From NCBI GenBank assembly GCA_903830285.1, contig CAIKTE010000318.1, positions 1 through 42,178 of the forward strand: DNA of 42,178 bases. The letters are read 5' to 3'. The DNA is from an uncultured Chitinophagaceae bacterium (GTDB taxonomy: Bacteria > Bacteroidota > Bacteroidia > Chitinophagales > Chitinophagaceae). The notes under the pieces are model-generated. The model did not search any database, was not told where the DNA came from, and saw nothing but the letters and a program-made list of their open reading frames with translations. The stretch's first letter is position 1; the number at the start of each line of letters is the position of its first letter. The translations under genes were made by a program, and so were the position numbers. Below are positions 6,090 through 16,472 of this stretch, piece after piece.

Positions 6090-9000
6090 ATGAAATATAT
6101 TTCTCTAGTAAGCTGTATGCTGCTGATATGCTTGAGTTCATTAGCTCAAAATAAGGATGCCTATTTTTTGTCACAACCTTGTTTATCTCCTGACGGACAA
6201 ACTGTTGTTTTCAGTTATGAGTCTGATCTTTGGAAAGCGAATATTAAAGATGGCAAAGCAACGCGAATAACAGCGATGCAGGGTAGTGAAACGGATGCAA
6301 AGTTCTCACCCGATGGGAAGTGGATTGCATTTACCGGAAGGCAATTTGGTAATCCCGATGTTTTTGTAATGCCTACCGATTGCGGTGATGTTAAACAGGT
6401 TACTTATTTCAGTGGCTCCGATATTGTGAGTTCCTGGAGTTGGGATTCTAAGTTCATTTATTTTACAAGTAACCGAAACGGAAATATTTCAAGTTATAAA
6501 GTGAGCGTGAATGGTGGTACTGCACTGCATGTGTTTGGTGATTATTACTTTTTATACGATCATAATGTATTTGAAAATCCGGTAACAGGTGAATTCTTTT
6601 TTAATGATACATGGGAAAGCAGCAATCAGGCGCATCGCAAAAGATACAAAGGCCCATTCAATCCTGATATTCAATCATATAACCCTGCCACCAAACAATA
6701 CAAGCGTTATACAGACTGGGCAGGAAAAGATTTTGGGGCAACAGTAGATAAGAACGGCAACATTTATTTTCTTTCTGATGAAGTGAATGGAGAATATAAT
6801 CTCTACACATTTGAAAACAATAAAAAAACAACGCTCACCAAATTTCCTACATCCATTAAAAATGCAACTGTAAATGCCAATGGCGGGAAAGTTGTATTTG
6901 AAAAAGATTATCAGCTTTGGTTATACGATGTGGCTTCGAAAAAACAGGAGAAGCTGAATATTTCCATTGTTAGAAATAATGTACTTCCGCAGGATAAAGA
7001 TTTTGAAGTAAAAGGAAAAATATCTGAATTTGATATTTCACCTGATGGAAAAAAGATGGCATTTGTTTCTCGCGGAGAATTATTTGTAAGTGATGTGGAA
7101 GGCAAGTTCATTCAGCAGGTACAAAGAAATTCTACTGAAAGGGCAGAAGAAGTAAAATGGATGGCCGATAATAAAACTTTGCTCTTTACACAAACAGTAG
7201 AAGGTTACACCAACTTATTTACAATGTCTGCAGATGGATCTACAGCTATTAAACAATTAACAAATAGCCAAAAAAGCAGCAGAAGCATAGTACTGAATAA
7301 AAAGAGAACAATGGCTGTATATTTAAGTGGTAGGGATGAAGTTCGGCTGTTGAATTTAAAGACCATGGAAAGCAATACGATCGTAAAAGATGAAATATGG
7401 GCGTTCCAGTCATCTGACCCGGGCTTTTCACCTGACGATAATTATGTCGTATTTACAGCACACAGGAATTTTGAACAGGATATTTTTGTGTATAATATCA
7501 AAGAAAATAAAACGACCGATCTTAGTAATACGGCAGTTACAGAAACATCTCCAGTTTGGTCAGCTGACGGGAAATATATTTATTTTGTTTCATCAAGATT
7601 ACAACCTTCTTATCCTACAGGATTAGTAAACCCTCGGATCTATCGGATGCCTTTGCAGAAATTCGATGAGCCATTTCGGTCAGATAAATTCAAAGACCTC
7701 TTCAAGGAAGAAAAGAAAGACACATCTGCAAAAAAACTGCCTGAACCTGTTACTGTAAAAATTGATGCAACTGATATCATGGAGCGTCTGGAACATATAG
7801 GCCCTTCTTTCGGCGCACAAAATCTGGTCGCGGTTTTACAAAGCGGTGATAAAACAACTGTATTATACACGAGCAATCACATTGAAGGGAAATACAGTTT
7901 GTATAAAACGATATTGGATCCTTTTGATATTCCTAAAACAGAAAAGATCGCAGGTGCAGATGGTTTTGGTGCATCCATTGCAGGCAGCAATGATAAATAT
8001 TTCGCGTTAATGAATGGAACCATTCTTAAGTTAAGCCTCGATGCCAATAAAGCCGATCCCGTTAATATCAGTTATACTTTCAGAAGAAATCTTGCTGCCG
8101 AATTCAGCCAGATGTTTTATGAAGCCTGGGCACACGTGGAAGAAAATTATTACGATGAAAACTTTCATGGACTCGATTGGGTAAAAACAAAAAAGCATTA
8201 TGCAGAATTTCTTCCTTATCTCAATAGCAGAAATGACCTGCGCATTGTTTTGAACGATATGCTGGGAGAATTGAACTCATCGCATCAGGGATTTGCTTCA
8301 AATGGTGATGAAGAAACAGTTCCTTTAAAAAATGTAACGCAGGAAACTGGAATTATTTTTGACGATAAAGATGCTTATAAGGTCAAGTCAGTATTGATTA
8401 GAACTAGTGCTGATAACAAAGAGGTGGAATTGAAAGAAGGCGATATTTTATTTAAAGTGGATGATGAAACAGTGAATACAGCATTTGACAGGTATTATTA
8501 TTTTTCTAAACCTTCTTTGGATAAGGAAATGAAATTGAGTTTTAAACGCGGTGATAAAGTAGTGGACATTAAAGTTCACCCTCAACAAAGTATTGCCGAT
8601 AATTTTTATGATCGATGGATTGCAGATAACAAAAAGCGGGTAGATGAGAAAAGTAATAATCGGATCGCCTATTCCTGTATGAAAAATATGGGTCAGGGTG
8701 AGTTGGAACATTTTTTACTTGATATGACAAAACAATTGACCAATCATGCCGCATTGATATTAGACCTGCGTTATAATACCGGTGGTAATGTGCACGACGA
8801 AGTGCTCCGCTTTTTATCTCAACGTTCTTATTTGCAATGGAAATATCGAGGCGGGCAATTAACAAAGCAATCCAATTTTGCACCAAGTGATAAGCCGATC
8901 GTTTTATTGACAAATGAACAGTCTTTAAGCGATGCAGAAATGACTGCAGCTGGTTTTAAAGCTTTGAAACTAGGGAAGATCATTGGCAATGAAACCTATC

Positions 9001-9212
9001 ATTGGATCATTTTTACAAGTGGAGCTGGTCTGGTGGATGGTTCACTGGTTCGTTTGCCATCCTGGGGTTGTTATACACTAGAGGGCAAAGACATTGAATA
9101 TAACGGCGTGCAGCCGGATATAAGAGTGATCAATACATTTGAAGATAAATTGAACAACCGAGATCCTCAAATCGACAAAGCGGTTGAAGAAATTTTAAAG
9201 CAACTGAAATAG
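6090..9212 (+). CDS. Secreted Tricorn-like S41 family peptidase
   Basis: A 1040-residue protein. A signal peptide ends near Ala19 (SSLA/Q). Residues about 25-600 are beta-propeller repeats of the PD40/WD40-like type, with recurring blocks such as SPDGKWIAF and SPDGKKMAF. A core domain, a PDZ-like segment (about 745-820) and an S41 peptidase domain follow. LNSSH with H732 matches the Tricorn catalytic histidine region, and S947 in SLSDAEM is the likely nucleophile. GVQPD at 1006-1010 is the typical S41 terminal motif. Such enzymes cut peptides in the periplasm or outside the cell. The start at 6090 is preferred over an in-frame upstream ATG at 6051, because the signal peptide begins there. A strong terminator follows the stop. 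Confidence 0.88.
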   Translation: MKYISLVSCMLLICLSSLAQNKDAYFLSQPCLSPDGQTVVFSYESDLWKANIKDGKATRITAMQGSETDAKFSPDGKWIAFTGRQFGNPDVFVMPTDCGDVKQVTYFSGSDIVSSWSWDSKFIYFTSNRNGNISSYKVSVNGGTALHVFGDYYFLYDHNVFENPVTGEFFFNDTWESSNQAHRKRYKGPFNPDIQSYNPATKQYKRYTDWAGKDFGATVDKNGNIYFLSDEVNGEYNLYTFENNKKTTLTKFPTSIKNATVNANGGKVVFEKDYQLWLYDVASKKQEKLNISIVRNNVLPQDKDFEVKGKISEFDISPDGKKMAFVSRGELFVSDVEGKFIQQVQRNSTERAEEVKWMADNKTLLFTQTVEGYTNLFTMSADGSTAIKQLTNSQKSSRSIVLNKKRTMAVYLSGRDEVRLLNLKTMESNTIVKDEIWAFQSSDPGFSPDDNYVVFTAHRNFEQDIFVYNIKENKTTDLSNTAVTETSPVWSADGKYIYFVSSRLQPSYPTGLVNPRIYRMPLQKFDEPFRSDKFKDLFKEEKKDTSAKKLPEPVTVKIDATDIMERLEHIGPSFGAQNLVAVLQSGDKTTVLYTSNHIEGKYSLYKTILDPFDIPKTEKIAGADGFGASIAGSNDKYFALMNGTILKLSLDANKADPVNISYTFRRNLAAEFSQMFYEAWAHVEENYYDENFHGLDWVKTKKHYAEFLPYLNSRNDLRIVLNDMLGELNSSHQGFASNGDEETVPLKNVTQETGIIFDDKDAYKVKSVLIRTSADNKEVELKEGDILFKVDDETVNTAFDRYYYFSKPSLDKEMKLSFKRGDKVVDIKVHPQQSIADNFYDRWIADNKKRVDEKSNNRIAYSCMKNMGQGELEHFLLDMTKQLTNHAALILDLRYNTGGNVHDEVLRFLSQRSYLQWKYRGGQLTKQSNFAPSDKPIVLLTNEQSLSDAEMTAAGFKALKLGKIIGNETYHWIIFTSGAGLVDGSLVRLPSWGCYTLEGKDIEYNGVQPDIRVINTFEDKLNNRDPQIDKAVEEILKQLK

Positions 9213-9221
9213 GTTATATTT

Positions 9222-9248
9222 AATCCCGGCCTTTAGGCCGGGATTTTT
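9222..9248 (+). terminator. Rho-independent terminator after the Tricorn-like gene
   Basis: AATCCCGGCCT, a 2-base TT loop, then AGGCCGGGATT forms a perfect 11-base-pair stem followed by TTT. It begins 9 bases after the stop at 9212 and separates the protease from the M23 gene. Confidence 0.85.
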
Positions 9249-9259
9249 AATTTTGTTCT

Positions 9260-9940
9260 ATGATACCGTTGCTGCAACAATACCAACACATTTTTCATCC
9301 TGTTTTTCCGTTCAATAAAACAAGAGATAAATTGTTGTTGCTTGATTTAACAGAAAAAAATATAACGCTTACTAAAGCGATATTCAGCGATACAGAAAAA
9401 TTTTCAGAATATATAGATCAGCAATTGTCATCATCAAAAGCAACTTACGGCATTGGAGGATATAATGAATTACGAACACTATATGCGAGAAGCGAAGTGT
9501 TTAATGCAGATGAACCAAGACGCCTGCATTTGGGTATTGATATTTGGGGTAGGTCCAACACGCCTGTATTTGCGCCTTTGGGTGGCGTGATTCATAGCTT
9601 TGCATTCAATGACCATTATGGCGATTATGGCGCCACAATTATTCTGCAACATCAGATAAAAGCCAAAACATTTTTTACCTTATATGGTCATCTTTCTTTA
9701 AAAGATATTCAGCATTTGAAAGAAGGGAAGTTTGTTAGCATGGGAGAATTGATCGGTCATTTTGGTGCAGCTGACGAGAACGGAAATTGGCCTCCGCATC
9801 TGCATTTCCAGATCATACTTGATATGGGAAACTATAAAGGAGATTATCCCGGTGTTTGTAAATACAGTGAAAGAGAACAATATTTACAGAATTGCCCTGA
9901 CCCTGATATTATTTTGCAAATGATGCAATTTGCCAAATAG
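9260..9940 (+). CDS. M23 family metallopeptidase (LytM-type)
   Basis: A 226-residue protein with a C-terminal peptidase M23 domain. Zinc ligands H90 and D94 lie in HLGID, and H180 and H182 in HLHF; a YGH segment between them completes the active site. M23 enzymes cut peptide cross-links in peptidoglycan. No signal peptide is visible: the N-terminus is a mixed helical segment of about 80 residues, so export is unclear. The ATG at 9260 is only 12 bases after the preceding terminator. TAATTTTG at 9248-9255 fits the Bacteroidota -7 box, so the transcript may be nearly leaderless. The next gene follows after 37 bases and may be co-transcribed. Confidence 0.88.
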   Translation: MIPLLQQYQHIFHPVFPFNKTRDKLLLLDLTEKNITLTKAIFSDTEKFSEYIDQQLSSSKATYGIGGYNELRTLYARSEVFNADEPRRLHLGIDIWGRSNTPVFAPLGGVIHSFAFNDHYGDYGATIILQHQIKAKTFFTLYGHLSLKDIQHLKEGKFVSMGELIGHFGAADENGNWPPHLHFQIILDMGNYKGDYPGVCKYSEREQYLQNCPDPDIILQMMQFAK

Positions 9941-9977
9941 TTTTTCAGTAATTTGCTTATATAAAACCAAGAGAATC

Positions 9978-10136
9978 ATGTCACACCATAACGAAGAAAT
10001 AAAAGTTAATTTCAGCGGAACGGCTATTTTGTCTTTCGTAATTGTATTGGTTTTAATATTGTTTTTCTCCACTTGCAATGGACCATTTAATCCAGGTGGT
10101 GAAAAAGCTGCAACTGAACAACCTTCTGATAAATAA
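9978..10136 (+). CDS. Small single-pass membrane protein, unknown function
   Basis: A 52-residue protein with one strongly hydrophobic helix (about residues 14-34) followed by a Cys and a Gly/Pro-rich polar tail ending in EQPSDK. The sequence around the helix (LFFSTCNG) resembles a lipobox but is too far from the N-terminus to be typical. I chose ATG 9978 (MSHHNEE) over an upstream in-frame start at 9930, which overlaps the M23 gene. I do not recognise the family. It may be co-transcribed with the M23 peptidase. Confidence 0.6.
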   Translation: MSHHNEEIKVNFSGTAILSFVIVLVLILFFSTCNGPFNPGGEKAATEQPSDK

Positions 10137-10303
10137 CAAAAATCCATCAGTTTCATTTTTGCCTGATTTGTTAAACCAAACCTTTGGCTCATAATGTCAT
10201 GCTGTACAAGCTTGCTATATCTGTAGCAATTCAATATTTATTGAATTCTTATTCTGTGTTTTGAAACAAAATACAGCAATAGTTTTTGTAGATTTGAGCC
10301 AAT

Positions 10304-11335
10304 ATGCCGAACCCGAATTTAAATAGTGATAAAGAAAATCTGAATCTGGCAGATAAAGAATTTGAGAATACGATACGCCCCAGAGAATTGGATGATTTTT
10401 CCGGTCAGCCTCAGTTGATCGAAAACCTTATTATTTTTATTAAAGCTGCAAAGATCCGTGGGGAAGCATTGGATCATATTTTATTTCATGGTCCTCCCGG
10501 TTTGGGAAAAACAACCCTCAGCAGAATCGTTGCGAATGAACTCGGCGTAAACATAAAAGAAACCTCTGGTCCCGTAATTGAAAAGCCCGGTGATCTTGCA
10601 GGTCTATTGACCAATCTGGAGCCCAATGACGTTTTATTCATTGATGAGATACATCGGTTAAGCACGGTGGTTGAGGAATATTTGTATGCAGCCATGGAAG
10701 ATTTCAGAATTGATATCATGATCGACAGTGGTCCCAATGCAAGAAGTGTACAGATCAATTTAAATCCATTTACATTGGTTGGCGCAACAACAAGGAGCGG
10801 ATTATTAACGGCTCCGTTGCTATCGCGTTTCGGTATCAAATCAAGACTGGAATATTATAATGCCGAAACGCTGAAAAAAATTATTGAAAGAAGTGCTGCA
10901 ATATTGAATACTTCTATCACTACAGAAGCAGCAGGAGAAATTTCAAGACGCAGTCGCGGCACTCCACGTATCGCAAATAGCCTATTGCGCAGAGTAAGAG
11001 ATTTTGCACAGGTATTAAATGACGGGACCATTGATATAGGCATCACACAACATGCACTCAAAGCATTAAATGTGGATGAACATGGCCTGGATGAAATGGA
11101 TAACCGCATTTTAACAACTATCATCGAAAAATTCAAAGGAGGGCCTGTTGGTCTTACTACCATCGCAACAGCCGTTGGTGAAGAAGCCGGAACGATCGAA
11201 GAAGTTTATGAACCTTTTTTAATTCAGGAAGGGTTTATGCAACGTACGCCAAGGGGGAGGGAGGTTACTGCTAAAGCTTACAATCATTTAGGGAAATCAG
11301 TGCCAAAAGGCGGACAATCAAATTTATTCAGCTAA
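10304..11335 (+). CDS. ruvB: Holliday junction branch migration helicase RuvB
   Basis: A 343-residue AAA+ ATPase that drives branch migration of Holliday junctions with RuvA before RuvC cleavage. Visible motifs are Walker [10 protein letters not shown], Walker [10 protein letters not shown], sensor 1 VGATTRSG and the RuvB-specific winged-helix C-terminus with GPVGL and TPRGR. Length is normal. ruvA and ruvC are not nearby. TAGATTTG at 10289-10296 matches a Bacteroidota -7 box only 7 bases before the ATG, so transcription may start almost at the start codon; the nearest TTTG upstream is 25 bases away, longer than usual. A bidirectional terminator follows. Confidence 0.97.
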   Translation: MPNPNLNSDKENLNLADKEFENTIRPRELDDFSGQPQLIENLIIFIKAAKIRGEALDHILFHGPPGLGKTTLSRIVANELGVNIKETSGPVIEKPGDLAGLLTNLEPNDVLFIDEIHRLSTVVEEYLYAAMEDFRIDIMIDSGPNARSVQINLNPFTLVGATTRSGLLTAPLLSRFGIKSRLEYYNAETLKKIIERSAAILNTSITTEAAGEISRRSRGTPRIANSLLRRVRDFAQVLNDGTIDIGITQHALKALNVDEHGLDEMDNRILTTIIEKFKGGPVGLTTIATAVGEEAGTIEEVYEPFLIQEGFMQRTPRGREVTAKAYNHLGKSVPKGGQSNLFS

Positions 11336-11336
11336 T

Positions 11337-11370
11337 AAAAACCCTCATGATTTTTTTCATGAGGGTTTTT
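11337..11370. terminator. Bidirectional terminator between ruvB and the response regulator
   Basis: AAAAACCCTCATGA (11337-11350), a TTTTTT loop, then TCATGAGGGTTTTT (11357-11370) forms a 14-base-pair stem with A/T tails on both sides. It serves ruvB from the left and the convergent regulator gene (ending at 11409) from the right. Confidence 0.88.
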
Positions 11371-11408
11371 ATATTTTAGTAAAATATTTTTAATCCTTGT
11401 TCAGACAA

Positions 11409-12104
11409 CTAAGGTGCAACCAATCTAAATCCGTTGCCATGAATATTCACGATCTCAATATTCACATCATCCTTTAAATATTTACGAAGCTTGGCAATAT
11501 ACACGTCCATGCTTCTTCCGTTGAAATAAGTATCGCTGCCCCAGATCTTTTTCAATGCTCGTTCTCTGGGTAACAGATCATTTTTATGTTCCGCCAGCAT
11601 TTTCAATAATTCATTTTCTTTGGGTGATAATGTTTGTGTTTTTCCTTCGTGGGTTAATTCACGCAGTTTAGGATTGAAATGATAGAAACCCAGATCAAAT
11701 TCAATATTATCGCTGATCCTATTATCTTCTTCATTGCGTTTTAAGATCGCTTTTATTTTCAGTAACAATACTTCACTATCAAATGGTTTTGTAATATAAT
11801 CATCTGCCCCTAATTTATAACCCTGTATGATATCCTCTTTCATTGTTTTGGCACTCAAAAAGAATAAAGGCATATCAGGATCTACATCGCGGATTTCTTC
11901 GGCCAATGCAAAGCCATCTACATTCGGCATCATGACATCCAATAAACAGATATCGAATTTTTCGCGCTGAAAAGCAGCCAATCCTAATCTCCCGTCGCGC
12001 TCCAGAATAACATCATAGTCATTCAGTTCTAAATAATTTTTCAAAACCATACCAAGGTTGGTATCGTCTTCACAAAGCAGTATTTTATATTTTTTCCCTT
12101 CCAT
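11409..12104 (-). CDS. OmpR/PhoB-family response regulator
   Basis: A 231-residue two-component regulator. The receiver domain (about 1-120) has the acidic pocket E12-D13-D14, phospho-acceptor D56 in LLDVMMP, and the conserved lysine in ITKPFD. The C-terminal winged-helix (about 135-231) is of the Trans_Reg_C type. It resembles the RprY-like regulators common in Bacteroidota. No histidine kinase gene lies in the window, so the partner is unknown. The gene is separated from recQ by 177 bases, which probably contain its own promoter. Confidence 0.92.
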   Translation of the reverse strand: MEGKKYKILLCEDDTNLGMVLKNYLELNDYDVILERDGRLGLAAFQREKFDICLLDVMMPNVDGFALAEEIRDVDPDMPLFFLSAKTMKEDIIQGYKLGADDYITKPFDSEVLLLKIKAILKRNEEDNRISDNIEFDLGFYHFNPKLRELTHEGKTQTLSPKENELLKMLAEHKNDLLPRERALKKIWGSDTYFNGRSMDVYIAKLRKYLKDDVNIEIVNIHGNGFRLVAP

Positions 12105-12247
12105 AATTCAATTTTTTTAATGTTGTTCATATAAAATTATGCCAAATAACAGCCCATAGGGCGCAATCTTTTGTTAAAAAGGCTTATTTGCGTTAAAATC
12201 TGATGATTGAAACCTCTTGAAATGCAGGTGGCATCTTCGTTGCCTTT

Positions 12248-12268
12248 GATTCATTCATTGAATGAATC
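12248..12268. repeat. Perfect 21-base palindrome between recQ and the regulator gene
   Basis: GATTCATTCA (12248-12257), a central T, then TGAATGAATC (12259-12268). It lies 13 bases past the recQ stop and about 144 bases upstream of the regulator start on the same strand. No T tract follows on the minus strand, so it is as likely an operator as a terminator. Confidence 0.45.
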
Positions 12269-12281
12269 GAATAATTTGAGA

Positions 12282-14198
12282 CTATTTCAATTCTTGACTT
12301 TGTTTTATAAAACCTCTTTCATCTGCTAAAATCAACTTCTCTTCCTGCAGCATTTGAAATACTTTCCAAAAATCTTCTTCATTGAGCTCTTTTAATTCAG
12401 CCAACAATTCTTTTATATTGATTCCCTGAGGTGGAATGGCTGCATAGATCAATTGCTCGATAGTCTTAAAATCAGCTCTAGTAAGATTAAGTTTCTTTTG
12501 ATTCAAGCAATTATCGCATATACCGCAATTCTCATTTTTGATTTCGGTGAAATAATCAGCAATGTATTTACTACGGCAAGCAGTTTCTAATTTTAAATAA
12601 TCGAGCATTTTTTCAACACGATCCGCATATTGTTTTTTGCGCTGCAAATAGGCATCTTGGCTAATATGCAATGTTTTTGCAGGGGCACGGTTTAAATTAA
12701 AATGTATTTGTGGTGTTTCTTTTTGCGGTAAATATGCAATGATGCCGGCAGTATTTAATTCCTGAAGGTCGATATAAACCTTTTCAAAAGGAAGTTTGCA
12801 GAGTTTGGCAATCTGTTTTTCATTGATGGATACTCGGTTATCATAAATACCCTCATAAGTACGCAACAAACATTTCATTACGTCTGCTGTTTTAGGATAA
12901 TTTTTTTCTGCTTCATTCAATACAACTTTGTGTGCAGTAAATTCAACTTGCGATGGAAGAAAAATATTTTCAGAAAAACTCAAATGCCCTTCCTGCTCCA
13001 ATACTTTCAGCACATTCATCACCAGGAAACTATCCAGCTTAAAATTTTTACTGAAATCAGACAGATCAAAATCATAATAATTCCCTTCTCCTAAACCAAC
13101 AGGGATTTGCAAATAGTCTGCAATGGATTGATACACTTTTTTTATTTCCTGAATGGTAGGAAAACGTAGGTCGGTTAAGCTTTTCAGATCTTTTATATCT
13201 TCCGTTTGATATAATAAAACAGCATATGCTTTTTTGCCATCACGTCCTGCTCTCCCTGCTTCCTGATAATAATTCTCGAGACAATCAGGTGCATCATAAT
13301 GGATCACGGTTCTTACACTAGATTTATCTATACCCATTCCGAATGCATTGGTACAAATCATCACTCTTGTTTGATCATTGATCCAAGCATTTTGTTTTTT
13401 ACTTCTTTCTTCCTGAGTTAAACCTGCATGGTAATGGTCTGCTGATATATTTTGCAATTTCAGCAGGTCAGCAACATTCTTTGTTTGCCTTCTGTTTCTG
13501 CAATAAATAATACTGCTGCCTTCTACATTATTGAGTATCTCCGTTATTTTATTGATCTTGCTATCGACTTTAAAAACCGAATAGGAAAGATTATTTCTTT
13601 CGAATGATTCAACAAAAACATTGGGTTGTTTGAGTTTTAATTTTTCAATAATATCTTTCTGAACAAAAGGAGTAGCAGATGCAGTTAATGCAATAATTGG
13701 AATTTTTGGTAATTCTTCTCTAAGGTTTGCAATACGCAGATAAGGGGGGCGAAAATCATAGCCCCATTGAGAAACACAATGCGCTTCATCAACAGCAATT
13801 AGACTAATTTGTAAAGAATGTAAGAACTCTTTGAAAAGAGTTGTCTCCAACCTTTCGGGTGATAAGTATAAAAATTTATAATCACCATGAACTGCATTAT
13901 CCAATACTTTTTTTACTTCATAATAAGTTAATCCGCTGTGGAGTGAAATGGCTGTTATTCCAAGCTTTTGAAGGTGCTCAACCTGGTCTTTCATCAATGC
14001 GATCAAAGGAGAGATCACCAAACACAATCCATCTTTCATTAATGCAGGAACCTGAAAGCAAATGGATTTTCCACCACCTGTAGGCAATAAGGCCAGAGCG
14101 TCTTTTTCGTCAAGAACAGATTGAATGATTTTTTCCTGTGCTCCGCGAAAAGATTCATGGCCCCAATAATGTTGAAGTGTTTGTTTTGCTGAAATCAT
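12282..14198 (-). CDS. recQ: RecQ family ATP-dependent DNA helicase
   Basis: A 638-residue 3'-5' DNA helicase acting in recombination and repair. Walker A is PTGGGKS (K44), motif II is DEAH at 137-140 followed by CVSQWG, and motif VI contains YYQEAGRAGRDG. The zinc-binding module carries four cysteines in CRSKYIAD and CGICDNC (about residues 548-575). A C-terminal helical region follows; I see no clear HRDC domain. The gene starts 24 bases after the copper ATPase stop on the same strand, so the two are probably co-transcribed. Confidence 0.94.
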   Translation of the reverse strand: MISAKQTLQHYWGHESFRGAQEKIIQSVLDEKDALALLPTGGGKSICFQVPALMKDGLCLVISPLIALMKDQVEHLQKLGITAISLHSGLTYYEVKKVLDNAVHGDYKFLYLSPERLETTLFKEFLHSLQISLIAVDEAHCVSQWGYDFRPPYLRIANLREELPKIPIIALTASATPFVQKDIIEKLKLKQPNVFVESFERNNLSYSVFKVDSKINKITEILNNVEGSSIIYCRNRRQTKNVADLLKLQNISADHYHAGLTQEERSKKQNAWINDQTRVMICTNAFGMGIDKSSVRTVIHYDAPDCLENYYQEAGRAGRDGKKAYAVLLYQTEDIKDLKSLTDLRFPTIQEIKKVYQSIADYLQIPVGLGEGNYYDFDLSDFSKNFKLDSFLVMNVLKVLEQEGHLSFSENIFLPSQVEFTAHKVVLNEAEKNYPKTADVMKCLLRTYEGIYDNRVSINEKQIAKLCKLPFEKVYIDLQELNTAGIIAYLPQKETPQIHFNLNRAPAKTLHISQDAYLQRKKQYADRVEKMLDYLKLETACRSKYIADYFTEIKNENCGICDNCLNQKKLNLTRADFKTIEQLIYAAIPPQGINIKELLAELKELNEEDFWKVFQMLQEEKLILADERGFIKQSQELK

Positions 14199-14222
14199 TT
14201 TGTGAATTGAAGATACAACTCA

Positions 14223-16355
14223 TCACACCACTTTCTTATAATTCAGCGAAAGAGAATTAATGGCCAACACCACATCACTCAATCCCATGATCAACGCACC
14301 GAATGTGGGACTTAAAAATCCCATGGCAGCTACAGGTATCGCTACAATATTATAAGCGAAGGCCCAGAAAAGATTTCCTTTAATGGTGAGATAAGTATGT
14401 TTACCCAATCCCAAAGCCATTGGCATATGTTTCAATCCGTGATTCATTAAAACAACTTGCGCACTTTGCATAGCTACCTGTGATGCATCACTCAATGAAA
14501 TGCCTACGGTTGCTTTTGCCAATGCCGGTGCATCGTTGATGCCATCACCCACCATGGCTGTTGGGGCAATAGCATTGTATGCGGCGATCTTTTCTAGTTT
14601 TTGTTCAGGGGTTTGTTCTGCAACCACTTCATCAATGCCCAAATAATCACCCACTTTTTGAGATTTATCTTTCCTGTCACCACTCAATAAAATGGTCTTG
14701 ATATTTTTCGATTTCAATAAACTGATCACTTGTTTTGCTTCGGGCCTGATCTCATCGGCAACATCGATCCATCCGATCAATTCATTATTACGAAGAATGT
14801 AAATATTGTGCGCATCATCTTTTGTAAAAGCTGCAGCGATCGAATAAGAACCTGCAAAATATTCATTGCCTTCTTTGTCTTTTGATTTAATGCCTAAGCC
14901 TTTCACTTCTTCAACAGATGCCCATCTTATCTCCTCTTTTATTTTCCATTCATTAACGATGGCTTTGGCAACAGGATGGTTGGAATATTTTTCAAGTGAA
15001 TAAGCGATACGTTTAAAATCATCTTCAATGATATCAGATTTAAAATTTTCGATCGCAAATTTACCGGTAGTCAGTGTTCCGGTTTTATCGAAAACGACCT
15101 GCTTGATATCTTTGAAGATCTCAAGGCTTCTTGCATTTTTAAATAGTATCCCGTTCTTTGCTGCTCTCCCCAAACCTACAGCCACAGCTGCCGGTGTGGC
15201 CAGGCCCATAGCGCAGGGACAAGAAATTACCAATACAGCAATACTTCTTAATAAACTGTCACCAAAACTTTTGTCAACGAAAAAATAATTAACCGCCAAT
15301 GTGAGTAATGCTATACTTACCACTGTTGGAACAAATATGGCACTGATCTTATCTGCCATTTGTTGTACCGGTGGCTTTTCAGTTTGTGCTTCTTTCACCA
15401 GTTTTAAAATATTGGAAAGAACAGTGTCTTCACCAACTGCGGTCACCTGTGCTTTTACGGTGCCGCTTTCCAAAATACTTCCGCCAATAAGCTGATCTTT
15501 TATTTTCTTTTCAACAGGAACGCTTTCTCCGGTAATGATGGCTTCATTTACATTGGCCTCGCCCCATAAAATTTTGGAATCCATTGGTACATGTTCGCCA
15601 TTGCGAATCAAAACAAGATCACCCACATGCAATGCAGTACTTTCCACCTGAAAGATCTGTTCATGATGCTGATCATCAAAAGCGATCATATTGGCCATCA
15701 CTTTCTGGCTTTTGGCTAGGCTTTTTAAAGCTGCTTGTGTTTTTTCAATCGATGCATCTTCCATCCAGTTTCCCAGATAGACCAGCGTGATAGTTGTACA
15801 GGCTGTTTCAAAGAACAAATAATTACTGCTATTGTTAACGAATAAACCATAAAGACTATAACCGAATGCAGCACTGGACCCCAGCGCGATCAGCACATTC
15901 ATGTTCGGGATGCCTGATAATAAACTTTTGATGGCACTTCTGCCAAAAAAATCCATACCAACAATATATACCGGAATAGTTAAAGCTAACTGCACATATG
16001 GATTCATCAGTATATGAATATGAACGCCGGGCAACATATGCAACATCAACGGTGCAGTAAAAATGATGCAGAACCAAAAACGTTGTAAATGACTTTTAAA
16101 AGGTAAAGATCCGCCACTGTGGTCATGCCCATGGTGATCATGGTCTTCGTGATCGTGATGTACATGATATCCCAAAGAATTAATCCCTTTTTCTATTTTT
16201 TGCTGTGTGATATTTCCATTCATTTCAAAACTCACATCGCCGCCAATAAAGTTCACTTTCACATTTTGCAAGCCTTCGCTTTTTAAATACTTGTCAATGG
16301 TCAGTGCACAATTGGTGCAACTCATCCCTTCTACTTTTAAATTCACTTTCTCCAT
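14223..16355 (-). CDS. Heavy-metal P1B-type ATPase (CopA-like)
   Basis: A 710-residue membrane pump. An N-terminal HMA domain carries GMSCTNC (C13, C16). A His/Asp-rich linker follows (about residues 69-84). The transmembrane metal site is CPC (C379, C381), the phosphorylation site is D423 in DKTGTLT, and GDGINDAPAL is in the ATP-binding domain. CPC plus a CxxC HMA domain point to Cu(I) export from the cytoplasm; this specificity is from family knowledge. About eight hydrophobic segments fit the class. No chaperone or copper regulator gene adjoins it. A cluster of TGAGCA/TGCTCA motifs lies in the promoter region it shares with tsaE. Confidence 0.93.
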   Translation of the reverse strand: MEKVNLKVEGMSCTNCALTIDKYLKSEGLQNVKVNFIGGDVSFEMNGNITQQKIEKGINSLGYHVHHDHEDHDHHGHDHSGGSLPFKSHLQRFWFCIIFTAPLMLHMLPGVHIHILMNPYVQLALTIPVYIVGMDFFGRSAIKSLLSGIPNMNVLIALGSSAAFGYSLYGLFVNNSSNYLFFETACTTITLVYLGNWMEDASIEKTQAALKSLAKSQKVMANMIAFDDQHHEQIFQVESTALHVGDLVLIRNGEHVPMDSKILWGEANVNEAIITGESVPVEKKIKDQLIGGSILESGTVKAQVTAVGEDTVLSNILKLVKEAQTEKPPVQQMADKISAIFVPTVVSIALLTLAVNYFFVDKSFGDSLLRSIAVLVISCPCAMGLATPAAVAVGLGRAAKNGILFKNARSLEIFKDIKQVVFDKTGTLTTGKFAIENFKSDIIEDDFKRIAYSLEKYSNHPVAKAIVNEWKIKEEIRWASVEEVKGLGIKSKDKEGNEYFAGSYSIAAAFTKDDAHNIYILRNNELIGWIDVADEIRPEAKQVISLLKSKNIKTILLSGDRKDKSQKVGDYLGIDEVVAEQTPEQKLEKIAAYNAIAPTAMVGDGINDAPALAKATVGISLSDASQVAMQSAQVVLMNHGLKHMPMALGLGKHTYLTIKGNLFWAFAYNIVAIPVAAMGFLSPTFGALIMGLSDVVLAINSLSLNYKKVV

Positions 16356-16472
16356 GGTTCAATTTATTTTATGAGGCGGGCAATCGTATCAAAAATTTGC
16401 ATCATTGCTTTCGATCCTTTCAGTGAAAGAACCGTAAAATAGTACGAATGATCTTTATGCCACTTTTCTAAG

